This document shows positions 1 through 5,478 of a stretch of 6,451 nucleotides of DNA, in pieces. Positions within the stretch are counted from its first letter, which is position 1, and every line of letters begins with the position of its first letter. A program made the translations under genes and the position numbers. The stretch comes from Bacillaceae bacterium UBA7792 (GTDB taxonomy: Bacteria > Bacillota > Bacilli > Bacillales > Cytobacillaceae), in the NCBI GenBank assembly GCA_002480735.1, contig DLCS01000165.1:1-6451 (forward strand), in the 5' to 3' direction. The notes beneath the pieces are model-generated. The model worked only from the letters and a program-made list of their open reading frames with translations, was not told where the DNA came from and searched no databases.

Positions 1-230
1 CAAAGCAGTTGTTCATGTAGTCTATCTTTAGAAACAACGGAGAAAAGTGCTGCTCACCCTATGCGTATCGCACGCCTAGTATGAAACGGAATGGCCGGTA
101 CTAAGGACATTCCAGAACCACAATCCGTGCGAAAACAGCCTTACAAAAAAATCACCTGCTTTTGAATCGAGATTATTGATTATTAACATTAAAGTCATAA
201 GACATGTATACTTAGGTATCTAATAATTAT
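1..230. other. Non-coding flank with a GC-rich patch
   Basis: No convincing gene is seen on either strand here; all frames are broken by stops within about 30 codons. Bases 41-140 hold about 51 G or C per 100, against roughly a quarter to a third in bases 151-230. The patch contains the small inverted repeats TGCG/CGCA (about 62-72) and GGAATG/CATTCC (89-94 with 109-114). A tandem GATTATT pair lies near 171-184. I see no clear terminator for the minus-strand gene ending at 231. The patch could be the edge of something lying left of the window, or a decayed element; I cannot identify it. Confidence 0.4.
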
Positions 231-815
231 TTATATAAGCTGATAAAATAAACCAGCTTGAGTATCAAACCATAACAATTTGCCATGTTTACGTTTCGGG
301 ATACGTGTTTGTAGACTCCACTCAGGGTACTGTTTAATAATCTGAACTTGATCACTAGTGGCAAAAGCAATAAATGAGATATAATGTTCTTTTGTCATCG
401 GGTGATCGCTAGAAATAAACCACTCATTATCGATTTCTGTGATTGATAGTTTTTCTTCATCTGTTGCTTTCTTCGGTTCTAATAGTTCTAACTTTCTCCC
501 ACAGCAAGATACGGTTATATCCCCAGTTGCTAATCCTATGTTATTACATGATGGGCAGACAAAATAATTCGACTTTTTCATATTTCCTCCTACAAATTCA
601 TTCGACGATATTTCACCATCTAAAATATTTTCTATATTGACTCCGAGTAAGGTAGATAAGCTTGGCAATAGCGTAACATCTGGACAGCCATATCCACGTT
701 CCCACTTGGAGATTGTTCGATCAGAAATATTCATTTGATCAGCTAATTGTTTCTGTGTTAGTCCTTTTTCCTTCCGCAAATGATAAATTAACTCTCCAAC
801 TTTGCGATTATTCAT
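231..815 (-). CDS. XRE-family regulator fused to a desulfoferrodoxin-like domain
   Basis: This is a 194-residue predicted DNA-binding regulator. Residues about 5-60 form an XRE/Cro-type helix-turn-helix (GLTQKQLADQMNISDRTISKW). After a short linker, residues 87-113 carry CPSC, then CC, then KLELLEP, matching the desulforedoxin-like N-terminal domain of desulfoferrodoxin; Cys87, Cys90, Cys104 and Cys105 could hold one Fe or Zn. Residues about 120-190 resemble the superoxide reductase (neelaredoxin) domain, with the typical HPMTKEHYI at 138-146. Only these two histidines of the catalytic iron site remain. The first His position reads Leu, and the usual CxxHG near the C-terminus reads DTQAG. It is therefore probably a metal or redox sensor, not an enzyme; the ligand is unknown. 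ATG at 815 is preferred because AGGAGG lies 8 bases upstream; an in-frame TTG at 818 is the alternative. It is divergent from the padR unit and has its own promoter. Confidence 0.88.
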   Translation of the reverse strand: MNNRKVGELIYHLRKEKGLTQKQLADQMNISDRTISKWERGYGCPDVTLLPSLSTLLGVNIENILDGEISSNEFVGGNMKKSNYFVCPSCNNIGLATGDITVSCCGRKLELLEPKKATDEEKLSITEIDNEWFISSDHPMTKEHYISFIAFATSDQVQIIKQYPEWSLQTRIPKRKHGKLLWFDTQAGLFYQLI

Positions 816-840
816 CAATTTCGCCTCCTGCTCTATTTAC

Positions 841-869
841 ATTTTAGAGGTCTATATAATTAGTAGCAA
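841..869 (-). promoter_or_regulatory. Promoter for the XRE regulator
   Basis: On the minus strand, TTGCTA (869-864) and TAAAAT (846-841) are separated by 17 bases, a good sigma-A match (4/6 and 5/6). Transcription would begin near 834, giving a leader of about 20 bases that just contains the AGGAGG at 829-824. The call rests on sequence match only. Confidence 0.5.
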
Positions 870-921
870 CAAACGCTCCGTAGAGTTAAACAAAAATGTG
901 AAAGCTTGTGTAAGGGGTGAG

Positions 922-934
922 AGGGTAAAACCCT
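922..934. repeat. Small hairpin AGGGT-AAA-ACCCT
   Basis: This is a perfect 5-bp inverted repeat with a 3-base loop in the spacer between the divergent regulators. No U-run follows on either strand, so it is not a terminator. It may be incidental. Apart from the two promoter regions I see nothing else in this 270-base spacer. Confidence 0.3.
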
Positions 935-1012
935 GTTGTTGCTGGCATTTAATATTGCAATTTAAGATTTTTATAGAGACTTATGGAACTTTGACAAATT
1001 TTGAAAATGTTG

Positions 1013-1041
1013 TTGACTATTCAGTTGAACTGTATTATTTT
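1013..1041 (+). promoter_or_regulatory. Probable promoter for padR-DUF2812
   Basis: TTGACT (1013-1018) and TATTTT (1036-1041) are 17 bases apart, which fits a sigma-A promoter of moderate quality. It lies inside the repeat array at 1017-1076, as expected for a repressed promoter. An upstream TTGACA at 991-996 has no good -10 partner at 16-18 bases. Confidence 0.4.
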
Positions 1042-1076
1042 ATTATTAAGTTGAACTATATAGTCGAACTGAATAG
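1017..1076 (+). promoter_or_regulatory. Putative PadR operator: inverted repeat plus phased octamers
   Basis: CTATTCAGTTGAACT (1017-1031) and AGTCGAACTGAATAG (1062-1076) are inverted copies agreeing at 13 of 15 positions. Read on one strand, GTTGAACT occurs at 1024 and 1050 and GTCGAACT at 1063, so the octamers are spaced 26 and 13 bases apart. The array covers the promoter and stops just before the ribosome site of the PadR gene. PadR regulators commonly bind inverted repeats in their own promoters, so autoregulation is the simplest reading. Binding itself is inferred. Confidence 0.55.
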
Positions 1077-1087
1077 AGGGTGAGGAT

Positions 1088-1405
1088 ATGAAGCATAAAT
1101 TATTACCGTTATCGGAAACCATGCACTATATTTTATTAGCTCTGCGTGAGCCACTCCACGGCTATGCCGTAATGCAGAAGATTGAAAAGATAAGTAATGG
1201 CACTGTTATTTTAGCAGCTGGTACATTATACGGTGCGATTGAAAACTTGAACAAGCATGGTTGGATTGAACCTGTTGGAGAGTCGGGTCGGAGAAAAGTC
1301 TATATGATAACTGCGGAAGGAAGGGCCATTTTGAAAATGGAACAAAACCGGTTATTGCATATTTTATCCTTGTACGAAGGAAGTGAATCAAATGAAGAAG
1401 TTTAA
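1088..1405 (+). CDS. PadR-family transcriptional regulator
   Basis: This 105-residue protein matches the short (subfamily-2 type) PadR repressors. The N-terminal winged helix includes HGYAVMQ at 24-30, the recognition-helix block AGTLYGAIENLNKHGWIE at 44-61, and a wing with RRKVYMITAEGRAIL at 68-82; a short C-terminal helix would serve dimerisation. PadR proteins are usually repressors relieved by a small molecule or membrane/antibiotic stress; the effector here cannot be read. GGTGAGG lies just before the ATG. The stop codon overlaps the start of the next gene by 14 bases, implying one transcript and coupled translation. Its promoter carries a repeat array that is probably its own operator. 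The family call is firm; the regulated target is inferred to be the gene pair itself. Confidence 0.92.
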   Translation: MKHKLLPLSETMHYILLALREPLHGYAVMQKIEKISNGTVILAAGTLYGAIENLNKHGWIEPVGESGRRKVYMITAEGRAILKMEQNRLLHILSLYEGSESNEEV

Positions 1406-1958
1406 GATATTTTTTGATATTGAAAAAGAGGAGCAATGGCTGAACGAGCAATTACAAAAAGGCTATCGTTGTACAAATATTAGTGGATTAGGAATATACA
1501 CTTTCGAAAAAACAGACAAGAGACATGTGATCCGACTAGATTATCAAGATTATTTTTCAAAGAAAAAGTTCAAAGATTACAAGGGGATATATGAGGATTT
1601 CGGTTGGAGTTATATAAATGGCTCCTGGCTTGGTGGAATTCGATATTGGCAAAAAGAAGATGATGCTCAAAATGAAATCTTCTCGGACCGCCAATCAAAG
1701 AGTAATTATTATAAAAGGTTGATGGGTTATTCATTTTGGTTGGGTATGCTGTGTTTGGCTGCTTCTTACATGCCTTACAAGGATTCGGGATTATATCATG
1801 AAGGTCTTTGGGGTATGAAAGGTTCATTATTTTGGAAGGCATTTTTATTTGAAACTCCATTTGCCTTTTTGAAGTTCCTTCCCGTCCTTATGGTTGTTTT
1901 CTTTGGTACCAGTTTCTATAAAGCTTATCGAAAGTACTCGATGTTAAAAGAAAAATAA
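1392..1958 (+). CDS. DUF2812-family membrane protein, PadR partner
   Basis: This 188-residue protein has a soluble N-terminal domain of the DUF2812 type: residues 11-25 (EKEEQWLNEQLQKGY), a YTFEK strand at 36-40, RLDY at 48-51 and the GW...YW block around 71-86. Two hydrophobic segments follow, about 110-127 and 157-176, so the domain is probably cytoplasmic with a membrane-anchored tail. The function of DUF2812 is unknown; members often sit directly after a PadR gene, as here. ATG at 1392 is chosen because GGAAG lies about 8 bases upstream inside padR; an in-frame GTG at 1383 overlaps that ribosome site. No clear terminator follows. A role in membrane or envelope stress would be a guess from context. 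Confidence 0.85.
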   Translation: MKKFKIFFDIEKEEQWLNEQLQKGYRCTNISGLGIYTFEKTDKRHVIRLDYQDYFSKKKFKDYKGIYEDFGWSYINGSWLGGIRYWQKEDDAQNEIFSDRQSKSNYYKRLMGYSFWLGMLCLAASYMPYKDSGLYHEGLWGMKGSLFWKAFLFETPFAFLKFLPVLMVVFFGTSFYKAYRKYSMLKEK

Positions 1959-2020
1959 TGCGCAGAGGGTAATACCTACAGTGATCTTGGTAATATTGTT
2001 ATAACTGTATGCTTCCCTTA

Positions 2021-2072
2021 GGTGTGAGGAAGGAATGGTTAACGATTTTATCGTTTGTTAAGACGGCACACC
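2021..2072 (+). repeat. Nested inverted repeat upstream of the MDR gene
   Basis: GGTGTG (2021-2026) pairs with CACACC (2067-2072), and inside it AACGAT (2041-2046) pairs perfectly with ATCGTT (2050-2055) around a TTT loop. No U-run follows the outer stem, so a standard terminator for the DUF2812 gene is unlikely. It could be a leader structure or an operator for the gene at 2120. A weak extended -10 (TG-T-TATAAC, 1997-2005) lies just upstream but lacks a -35. Confidence 0.35.
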
Positions 2073-2079
2073 CCGTAAT

Positions 2080-2103
2080 AACAGCATAAAACCATAAACT
2101 GTT
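2080..2103 (+). promoter_or_regulatory. Weak candidate operator AACAG-N14-CTGTT
   Basis: AACAG (2080-2084) and CTGTT (2099-2103) form an interrupted palindrome just ahead of the ribosome site of the MDR gene. The arms are only 5 bases, so chance is a real possibility. No regulator is assigned. Confidence 0.2.
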
Positions 2104-2119
2104 TTGATTAAGGAGACTA

Positions 2120-3139
2120 ATGGCCTTGGATGCAAAAAGTATTAAATTCTACGAATTCGGAAGTCCTAAAGATGTGCTAAAAGTTGAATATAAAGCTATT
2201 GAGCCACCAAAAGATAATGAAATTCTTGTCCGTATGGTTGCCCGCCCAATAAATCCCTCTGACTTAATACCAATTAGAGGATCTTATTCGCACAGAATAT
2301 CTTTACCTAATATTCCAGGTTATGAAGGAGTAGGTATAGTAGCAGAAATAGGTCCTTCAGTATCTAAAAATCTTATTGGTAAACGTGTATTACCCTTGCG
2401 TGGGGAAGGCACGTGGCAAGAATTTGTAAAAACATCAGTAGAATATGCCGTGTGCATACCTGATACTATTGATGATTTTACGGCAGCACAGATGTACATA
2501 AATCCAATTACCGCATGGGTGGTTTGTACAGAAGTATTAAAATTAAGACCGAATGATGTTGTATTGGTTAATGCTTGCGGATCTGCTATTGGACATATTT
2601 TTGCTCAATTAGCTAAGATTATCGGTTTTCGATTGATTGCAGTAACGAGAAATAATAAATATACAGAAGATTTACTTCATCTTGGCTCTTCCCATGTAAT
2701 AGATACTTCTAAATTTCCGCTTCATGAAACAGTTATGGAATTAACAAATGGAAAGGGGGCAGACGCTGCTATTGATTCCATTGGGGGTTCATGTGGAACT
2801 GACCTGGCTTTTTGTGTTCACTCTAATGGGAACTTTATAACGATTGGTCTTTTATCGGGGGTACAAGTAAACTGGGCCGATATTGTAAATAAAGCCAAAG
2901 TGAAAGCGAATCTATTTCATTTACGGAATTGGAATAAAAATGTTTCGGCAGATAAATGGCAAGAAACTTTTCATCATGTAATAAGGCTAGTAGCTGACAA
3001 AAAACTACGTTTGATGACGGTAGATTCTCAATATGATTTATCGGATGTAAAAAAGGCTATCGATGCTGTTGAATCTTCTAAAATAACAAAAGGGAAAGTA
3101 TTTTTAACAAGCTACCTGAGTCAGCAGATTTTATTATAA
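2120..3139 (+). CDS. Zinc-free MDR oxidoreductase, MECR/ETR-like
   Basis: This 339-residue protein is a medium-chain dehydrogenase/reductase resembling 2-enoyl thioester reductases (MECR/ETR1) and quinone reductases. Residues 44-57 (INPSDLIPIRGSYS) carry the loop in which Tyr56 aligns with the catalytic Tyr of ETR enzymes. IPGYEGVG (65-72), RVLPLRGEGTWQ (89-100) and AAQMYINPITAW (122-133) are typical of this branch. The Rossmann segment VLVNACGSAIGHIFAQLAK (148-166) would bind NAD(P)H. The cysteine ligands of zinc alcohol dehydrogenases are absent, although automatic naming often calls such proteins zinc-type. It probably reduces an activated C=C bond or a quinone; the substrate is unknown. 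AGGAG sits only 4 bases before the ATG, so initiation may be modest. It stands alone, between the padR unit and a gene pair with its own promoter. Confidence 0.88.
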   Translation: MALDAKSIKFYEFGSPKDVLKVEYKAIEPPKDNEILVRMVARPINPSDLIPIRGSYSHRISLPNIPGYEGVGIVAEIGPSVSKNLIGKRVLPLRGEGTWQEFVKTSVEYAVCIPDTIDDFTAAQMYINPITAWVVCTEVLKLRPNDVVLVNACGSAIGHIFAQLAKIIGFRLIAVTRNNKYTEDLLHLGSSHVIDTSKFPLHETVMELTNGKGADAAIDSIGGSCGTDLAFCVHSNGNFITIGLLSGVQVNWADIVNKAKVKANLFHLRNWNKNVSADKWQETFHHVIRLVADKKLRLMTVDSQYDLSDVKKAIDAVESSKITKGKVFLTSYLSQQILL

Positions 3140-3218
3140 AGGTCATTTAGACACGAATGTATGATATGAACTTTTAAAGTAAATAGATAACTGTTGAAAA
3201 GGGATATTAGCAATACTA

Positions 3219-3246
3219 TTAACAATTATGTCCTACGTGATAAAAT
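3219..3246 (+). promoter_or_regulatory. Promoter of the small-protein/retropepsin pair
   Basis: TTAACA (3219-3224) and TAAAAT (3241-3246) are 16 bases apart, each 5/6 to consensus, with an extended TG at 3238-3239. A second possible match, TTGAAA (3194-3199) with TATTAA (3217-3222) at 17 bases, lies just upstream. Either would drive the pair at 3277-3746. Confidence 0.5.
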
Positions 3247-3276
3247 AAATATAAATACTTTTGGAGGTGACTTAGA

Positions 3277-3534
3277 ATGAAGTGGGAAGAGGTTCGTCAA
3301 GCTTTTCCTGAGCAGTGGGTTTTGATTGAAGCTGTACAAGCTTATACAAATGAGGAAAGTGAACGGATTTTAGAAGAAGTTGCTCCTCTAAAGAAATTTT
3401 CTAATTCCCCAGATGCCATGAAAGCTTATCAAGAACTTCATCGGGGTAATCCTACCCGTGAACTCTATGTGCTTCATACCAATCGGAAGGACCCCCATAT
3501 TATTGAAAAAAAATGGGTAGGTGTGAGGCGATAG
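3277..3534 (+). CDS. Small conserved-looking protein paired with a retropepsin-like gene
   Basis: This is an 85-residue soluble acidic/basic protein with no signal peptide or membrane helix. It starts MKWEEVRQAFPEQWVLIEAVQAY, with residues 11-23 probably forming a strand then helix, and contains NPTRELYVLHT at 58-68 and a basic end KKWVGVRR. From memory, similar small proteins of unknown function (with QWVLIEA, NPTRELYV and KWVGVR blocks) sit directly upstream of retropepsin-like genes in Bacilli. GGAGGTGA at 3263-3270 precedes the ATG by 6 bases. Its TAG overlaps the next gene's GTG start by one base (TAGTG), so translation is coupled. A joint role with the downstream gene is likely; what that role is remains unknown. 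Confidence 0.8.
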   Translation: MKWEEVRQAFPEQWVLIEAVQAYTNEESERILEEVAPLKKFSNSPDAMKAYQELHRGNPTRELYVLHTNRKDPHIIEKKWVGVRR

Positions 3535-3746
3535 TGAAAAAGCTAATCATTGATGACGGACTACTAATTACAGATATGGAAATAACTTTTAAAGGAAAGT
3601 CATTACAGCTTAAGCGTGTCTTGGTTGACACAGGGTCAGGCAGCACGATTATTTCAACAGATTTAGATGGGATTATTGGACTCGACTTTTTGCAACAAAT
3701 TAGGGCCATCATTAATATAGACAAACTAACAATAGAGTTTAACTGA
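3534..3746 (+). CDS. Shortened retropepsin-like aspartic protease, likely defective
   Basis: The 70-residue product starts at a GTG coupled to the upstream stop, with a GAGG core 5 bases before it; an in-frame ATG at 3513 lies inside the upstream gene and lacks such a site. Residues 28-38 (RVLVDTGSGST) hold the retropepsin catalytic Asp-Thr-Gly (Asp32). Residues 45-53 (DGIIGLDFL) match the conserved block that normally lies near the C-terminus of the fold. In full-length relatives, as I recall them at about 120 residues, some 45-50 residues including the flap separate these blocks; here only ISTDL lies between. This looks like an in-frame internal deletion. The reading frame stays open to a normal end and terminator. 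Activity is doubtful because the flap is missing. Confidence 0.7.
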   Translation: MKKLIIDDGLLITDMEITFKGKSLQLKRVLVDTGSGSTIISTDLDGIIGLDFLQQIRAIINIDKLTIEFN

Positions 3747-3747
3747 G

Positions 3748-3786
3748 AAGGCAAGCGTAGACGATTTTCTATACTTGCCTTTTTTA
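3748..3786 (+). terminator. Intrinsic terminator after the retropepsin-like gene
   Basis: AAGGCAAG (3748-3755) pairs with CTTGCCTT (3774-3781), and GTAG/CTAT (3757-3760 with 3769-3772) extends the stem after one mismatch, leaving an 8-base loop. A run of Ts follows to 3785. It begins one base after the stop codon and closes the two-gene unit. Confidence 0.88.
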
Positions 3787-3821
3787 TGGTCTTTAAATAA
3801 TAGTAGAATATTACATATCTA

Positions 3822-3838
3822 CCGAATTTGCACTTCGG
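3822..3838 (+). repeat. Small hairpin CCGAA-N7-TTCGG
   Basis: This is a perfect 5-bp inverted repeat with a TTTGCAC loop in the 170-base spacer before the VOC gene. No U-run follows. TATAAA at 3841-3846 could be a -10, but its -35 position is poor, so no promoter is called in this spacer. Confidence 0.25.
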
Positions 3839-3956
3839 GTTATAAATCCCACCGCAATTGTCCACCTTCATCGGAATGTTTATGTATCAATTTGGTTGGA
3901 TTTGGGTTATTATTTAAGGGAATGTATGTTCTTATTTATGAGGGGGAGTATGGTTG

Positions 3957-4316
3957 ATGTGGAAAAGAATAGAGTGTATTGCAATTTATACAGAAGACCT
4001 TGAAAAATCGGTGGATTTCTATCAAATGTTAGGTTTAACAAAAGCATGGGAAGTATTTCAAGACGAAGAAAAACAGTGGAAACTTATTGGTATGAAGTTT
4101 CCTGACGGGAATTCAGAGTTAGTATTAAAGAATAACCCTAATTTAGATTTTGCCGAAACGGAGATTGTTTGTGAAGATGTTCGGCAGACTTATGAAACAT
4201 TGAAATCTAATTCTGAAGTTCAGTGGATTCGTACTCCTTTCCCTAATTCTTTAGGTGGTCATGTGGCTGTCATGCAGGCACCAGACGGAAATGTCTTTGT
4301 TCTAGTAGGTAAATAA
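3957..4316 (+). CDS. VOC (glyoxalase/bleomycin-resistance) fold protein
   Basis: This 119-residue protein has the two beta-alpha-beta-beta-beta modules of the vicinal oxygen chelate fold: IECIAIYTEDLEKSVDFYQML (residues 5-25) and ELVLK (54-58) in the first, and TEIVCEDVRQTYETLK (68-83) with GHVAVMQAPDGNVFVL (101-116) in the second. The positions that usually hold metal ligands read Glu6, Glu54, His102 and Val115. The fourth ligand, normally Glu, is thus missing, and the protein may bind a ligand instead of catalysing glyoxalase chemistry. AGGGGGAG lies 8 bases before the ATG at 3957; an in-frame TTG at 3954 is less likely. It is monocistronic and convergent with the SRPBCC gene. Substrate unknown. 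Confidence 0.88.
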   Translation: MWKRIECIAIYTEDLEKSVDFYQMLGLTKAWEVFQDEEKQWKLIGMKFPDGNSELVLKNNPNLDFAETEIVCEDVRQTYETLKSNSEVQWIRTPFPNSLGGHVAVMQAPDGNVFVLVGK

Positions 4317-4416
4317 AGTAAGGAAAATAAAGGGTGCATTATCCAAGCAGTGTTATTCAACAAACGAAGAGGTTCAATTAAACTGGGATTTTTGAAAAGT
4401 AATAGCCGAAATAATA

Positions 4417-4453
4417 AAGACCATCTATTATATTCGAAACAATAGATGGTTTT
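4417..4453. terminator. Bidirectional terminator between convergent genes
   Basis: ACCATCTATT (4420-4429) and AATAGATGGT (4441-4450) form a perfect 10-bp stem with an 11-base loop, extended by AAG/TTT pairs outside. TTTT ends it on the plus strand, and TCTTTATTATTT follows it on the minus strand. It lies about 100 bases after the VOC stop and just beyond the SRPBCC stop, so it can serve both. Confidence 0.8.
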
Positions 4454-4465
4454 GTGCAATTTATA

Positions 4466-4960
4466 TTATCTTAAAGGTTGGCAGCATAAACTGCCTTCAC
4501 CATTTTCAAGAGCAGACTTTAAGCTACTTAGAACCCCTGACCATGCCATTTGATGCCATTCAAATGCTTCTTTCCAATTAACATCTTCTTTAAATCCTTT
4601 ATGTTCAACAATGACTTTTGTAGATTTGGTATCAACTGGTTCAAAACTAACATTTACAGTAGTTAGCTCATTTTCACTATTCATTATAGATTCAAATTGA
4701 TCTGGGCCTTTCCAAGTGAATTGTAATTCTTTTTCCTCAACAAGTTTAATAATCTTGCAACCTTTTGTATTCATACCCGTTTTATTTCCAGGAACAAAAT
4801 AAAGTTCATATGCTCCACCTTCTACAGCTTCTACGACTGTTTCAGGTGCGAACCATTTTGCAACTCGTTCAGATATTGTCCAAGCATACCAAACTAAATG
4901 TAACGGGGCATTAATTGTAACCTCATTAATAATTGTTCTATCATTTGTAGTGGTTGTCAT
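4466..4960 (-). CDS. SRPBCC/AHSA1-family protein
   Basis: This 164-residue protein has the START/Bet v1-like (SRPBCC) fold of the AHSA1 branch. Residues 9-40 contain the entry strand and the helix APLHLVWYAWTISERVAKWF, followed by GGAYELYFVPG (48-58), an ELQFTW strand (78-83), a VNVSFEPV strand (102-109) and the long C-terminal helix with WHQMAWSGVLSSLKSALE (135-152). Such proteins form a hydrophobic pocket for lipids or other small ligands, and many are uncharacterised. The tail GEGSLCCQPLR ends with a Cys-Cys pair, which is unusual and unexplained. ATG at 4960 is chosen because GGGAGG lies 7 bases upstream; an in-frame ATG 30 bases further out has no such site. It is single, divergent from the small membrane protein at 5199. 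No specific function is assigned. Confidence 0.88.
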   Translation of the reverse strand: MTTTTNDRTIINEVTINAPLHLVWYAWTISERVAKWFAPETVVEAVEGGAYELYFVPGNKTGMNTKGCKIIKLVEEKELQFTWKGPDQFESIMNSENELTTVNVSFEPVDTKSTKVIVEHKGFKEDVNWKEAFEWHQMAWSGVLSSLKSALENGEGSLCCQPLR

Positions 4961-5041
4961 AACAAATCCTCCCTTTGGAAATATTTCCATTTGTAGAATA
5001 CCATTAATAGAGATTTGAATAAAGAATTTTCTGATTCATCC

Positions 5042-5114
5042 AAAAAGGAAGGCTGTGAAGTTTTGTAAACAGAGCACGTCTGCGAGGGTTTACGAACGAA
5101 GGCTCACCCTTTTT
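5042..5114. repeat. Long nested inverted repeat in a divergent spacer
   Basis: AAAAAGG (5042-5048) pairs with CCTTTTT (5108-5114); GTGA (5055-5058) with TCAC (5104-5107); TTTGTAAAC (5062-5070) with GTTTACGAA (5088-5096, one T-G pair); and CAGA with TCTG (5070-5073, 5079-5082) near the tip. On the plus strand it ends in a T-run like a terminator, yet no plus-strand gene lies upstream of it. It could be a leader attenuator for the gene at 5199, a small RNA, or a remnant element. Confidence 0.4.
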
Positions 5115-5131
5115 ACTCATTCAAATTGAGT
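5115..5131. repeat. Inverted repeat ACTCA-N7-TGAGT
   Basis: Two perfect 5-base arms flank TTCAAAT immediately after the larger nested repeat, 70 bases before the next gene. It could be an operator or an anti-structure of a leader; the short arms keep confidence low. Confidence 0.25.
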
Positions 5132-5198
5132 TTGATTTGCAGGATTATGCTTTTGTCTAAAAGAATAATCATATTTAAGAATACAAGGAGGTAAGGAA

Positions 5199-5465
5199 AT
5201 GAATAGAATAGGGTGGCTTTGTTTAGGAGTCGCAGGTTGTCTATTTTTATGGGCTATTTCCCTTTTTGGAAGTGGTTTCGGATATTATAATTCACCGATT
5301 GATGGATGGTTGTATGTAAAGTTTATGGGGGAAATTGTTAAAGTAACAACCATAGAAGAGTTGAATAAGTATGCATACTTAAATATGGGATTAAGTGGTA
5401 TCCTCGCATTTCTCGCTTTTTACCTTTACCGACAGTTTTTAAGACTTGTTCCAGAGAGAATGTAA
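5199..5465 (+). CDS. Small two-helix membrane protein, function unknown
   Basis: This 88-residue protein is not recognised. The first hydrophobic segment spans about residues 5-24, followed by a Gly/Tyr/Trp-rich stretch (SGFGYYNSPIDGWLYVKFMGE, about 25-45) likely outside the membrane or at its surface, a short charged helix TIEELNKYA, and a second hydrophobic segment at about 61-78 before the basic end RQFLRLVPERM. AAGGAGGT lies 6 bases before the ATG, an unusually strong site, which supports real translation. It has its own terminator and is preceded by the nested repeat at 5042-5114. Nothing in the sequence assigns a role. Confidence 0.75.
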   Translation: MNRIGWLCLGVAGCLFLWAISLFGSGFGYYNSPIDGWLYVKFMGEIVKVTTIEELNKYAYLNMGLSGILAFLAFYLYRQFLRLVPERM

Positions 5466-5478
5466 TTTTCACTAAATG

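Noticed and set aside
163..176. TCGAGAT, a half of the MhqR-like palindrome
   Set aside because: Only seven bases match, there is no second arm, and it lies downstream of the XRE gene, not in a promoter.
231..580. Active superoxide reductase activity for the regulator's C-terminal domain
   Set aside because: Three of the five expected iron ligands, including the axial Cys, are not present.
802..1083. A 93-codon plus-strand open frame between the divergent regulators
   Set aside because: It overlaps the XRE start, covers the promoters and the PadR repeat array, has no good ribosome site, and its protein resembles no family.
1959..2119. Terminator for the padR-DUF2812 unit
   Set aside because: The stems found here lack a following U-run, so readthrough into the MDR gene cannot be excluded.
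3500..3871. A 123-codon minus-strand open frame
   Set aside because: It is antisense to the retropepsin-like gene, whose DTGSGST and GIIGLDFL motifs and terminator set the true strand.
3775..3957. A 60-codon plus-strand open frame before the VOC gene
   Set aside because: It starts inside the terminator after 3746 and has no ribosome site; the composition looks like translated spacer.
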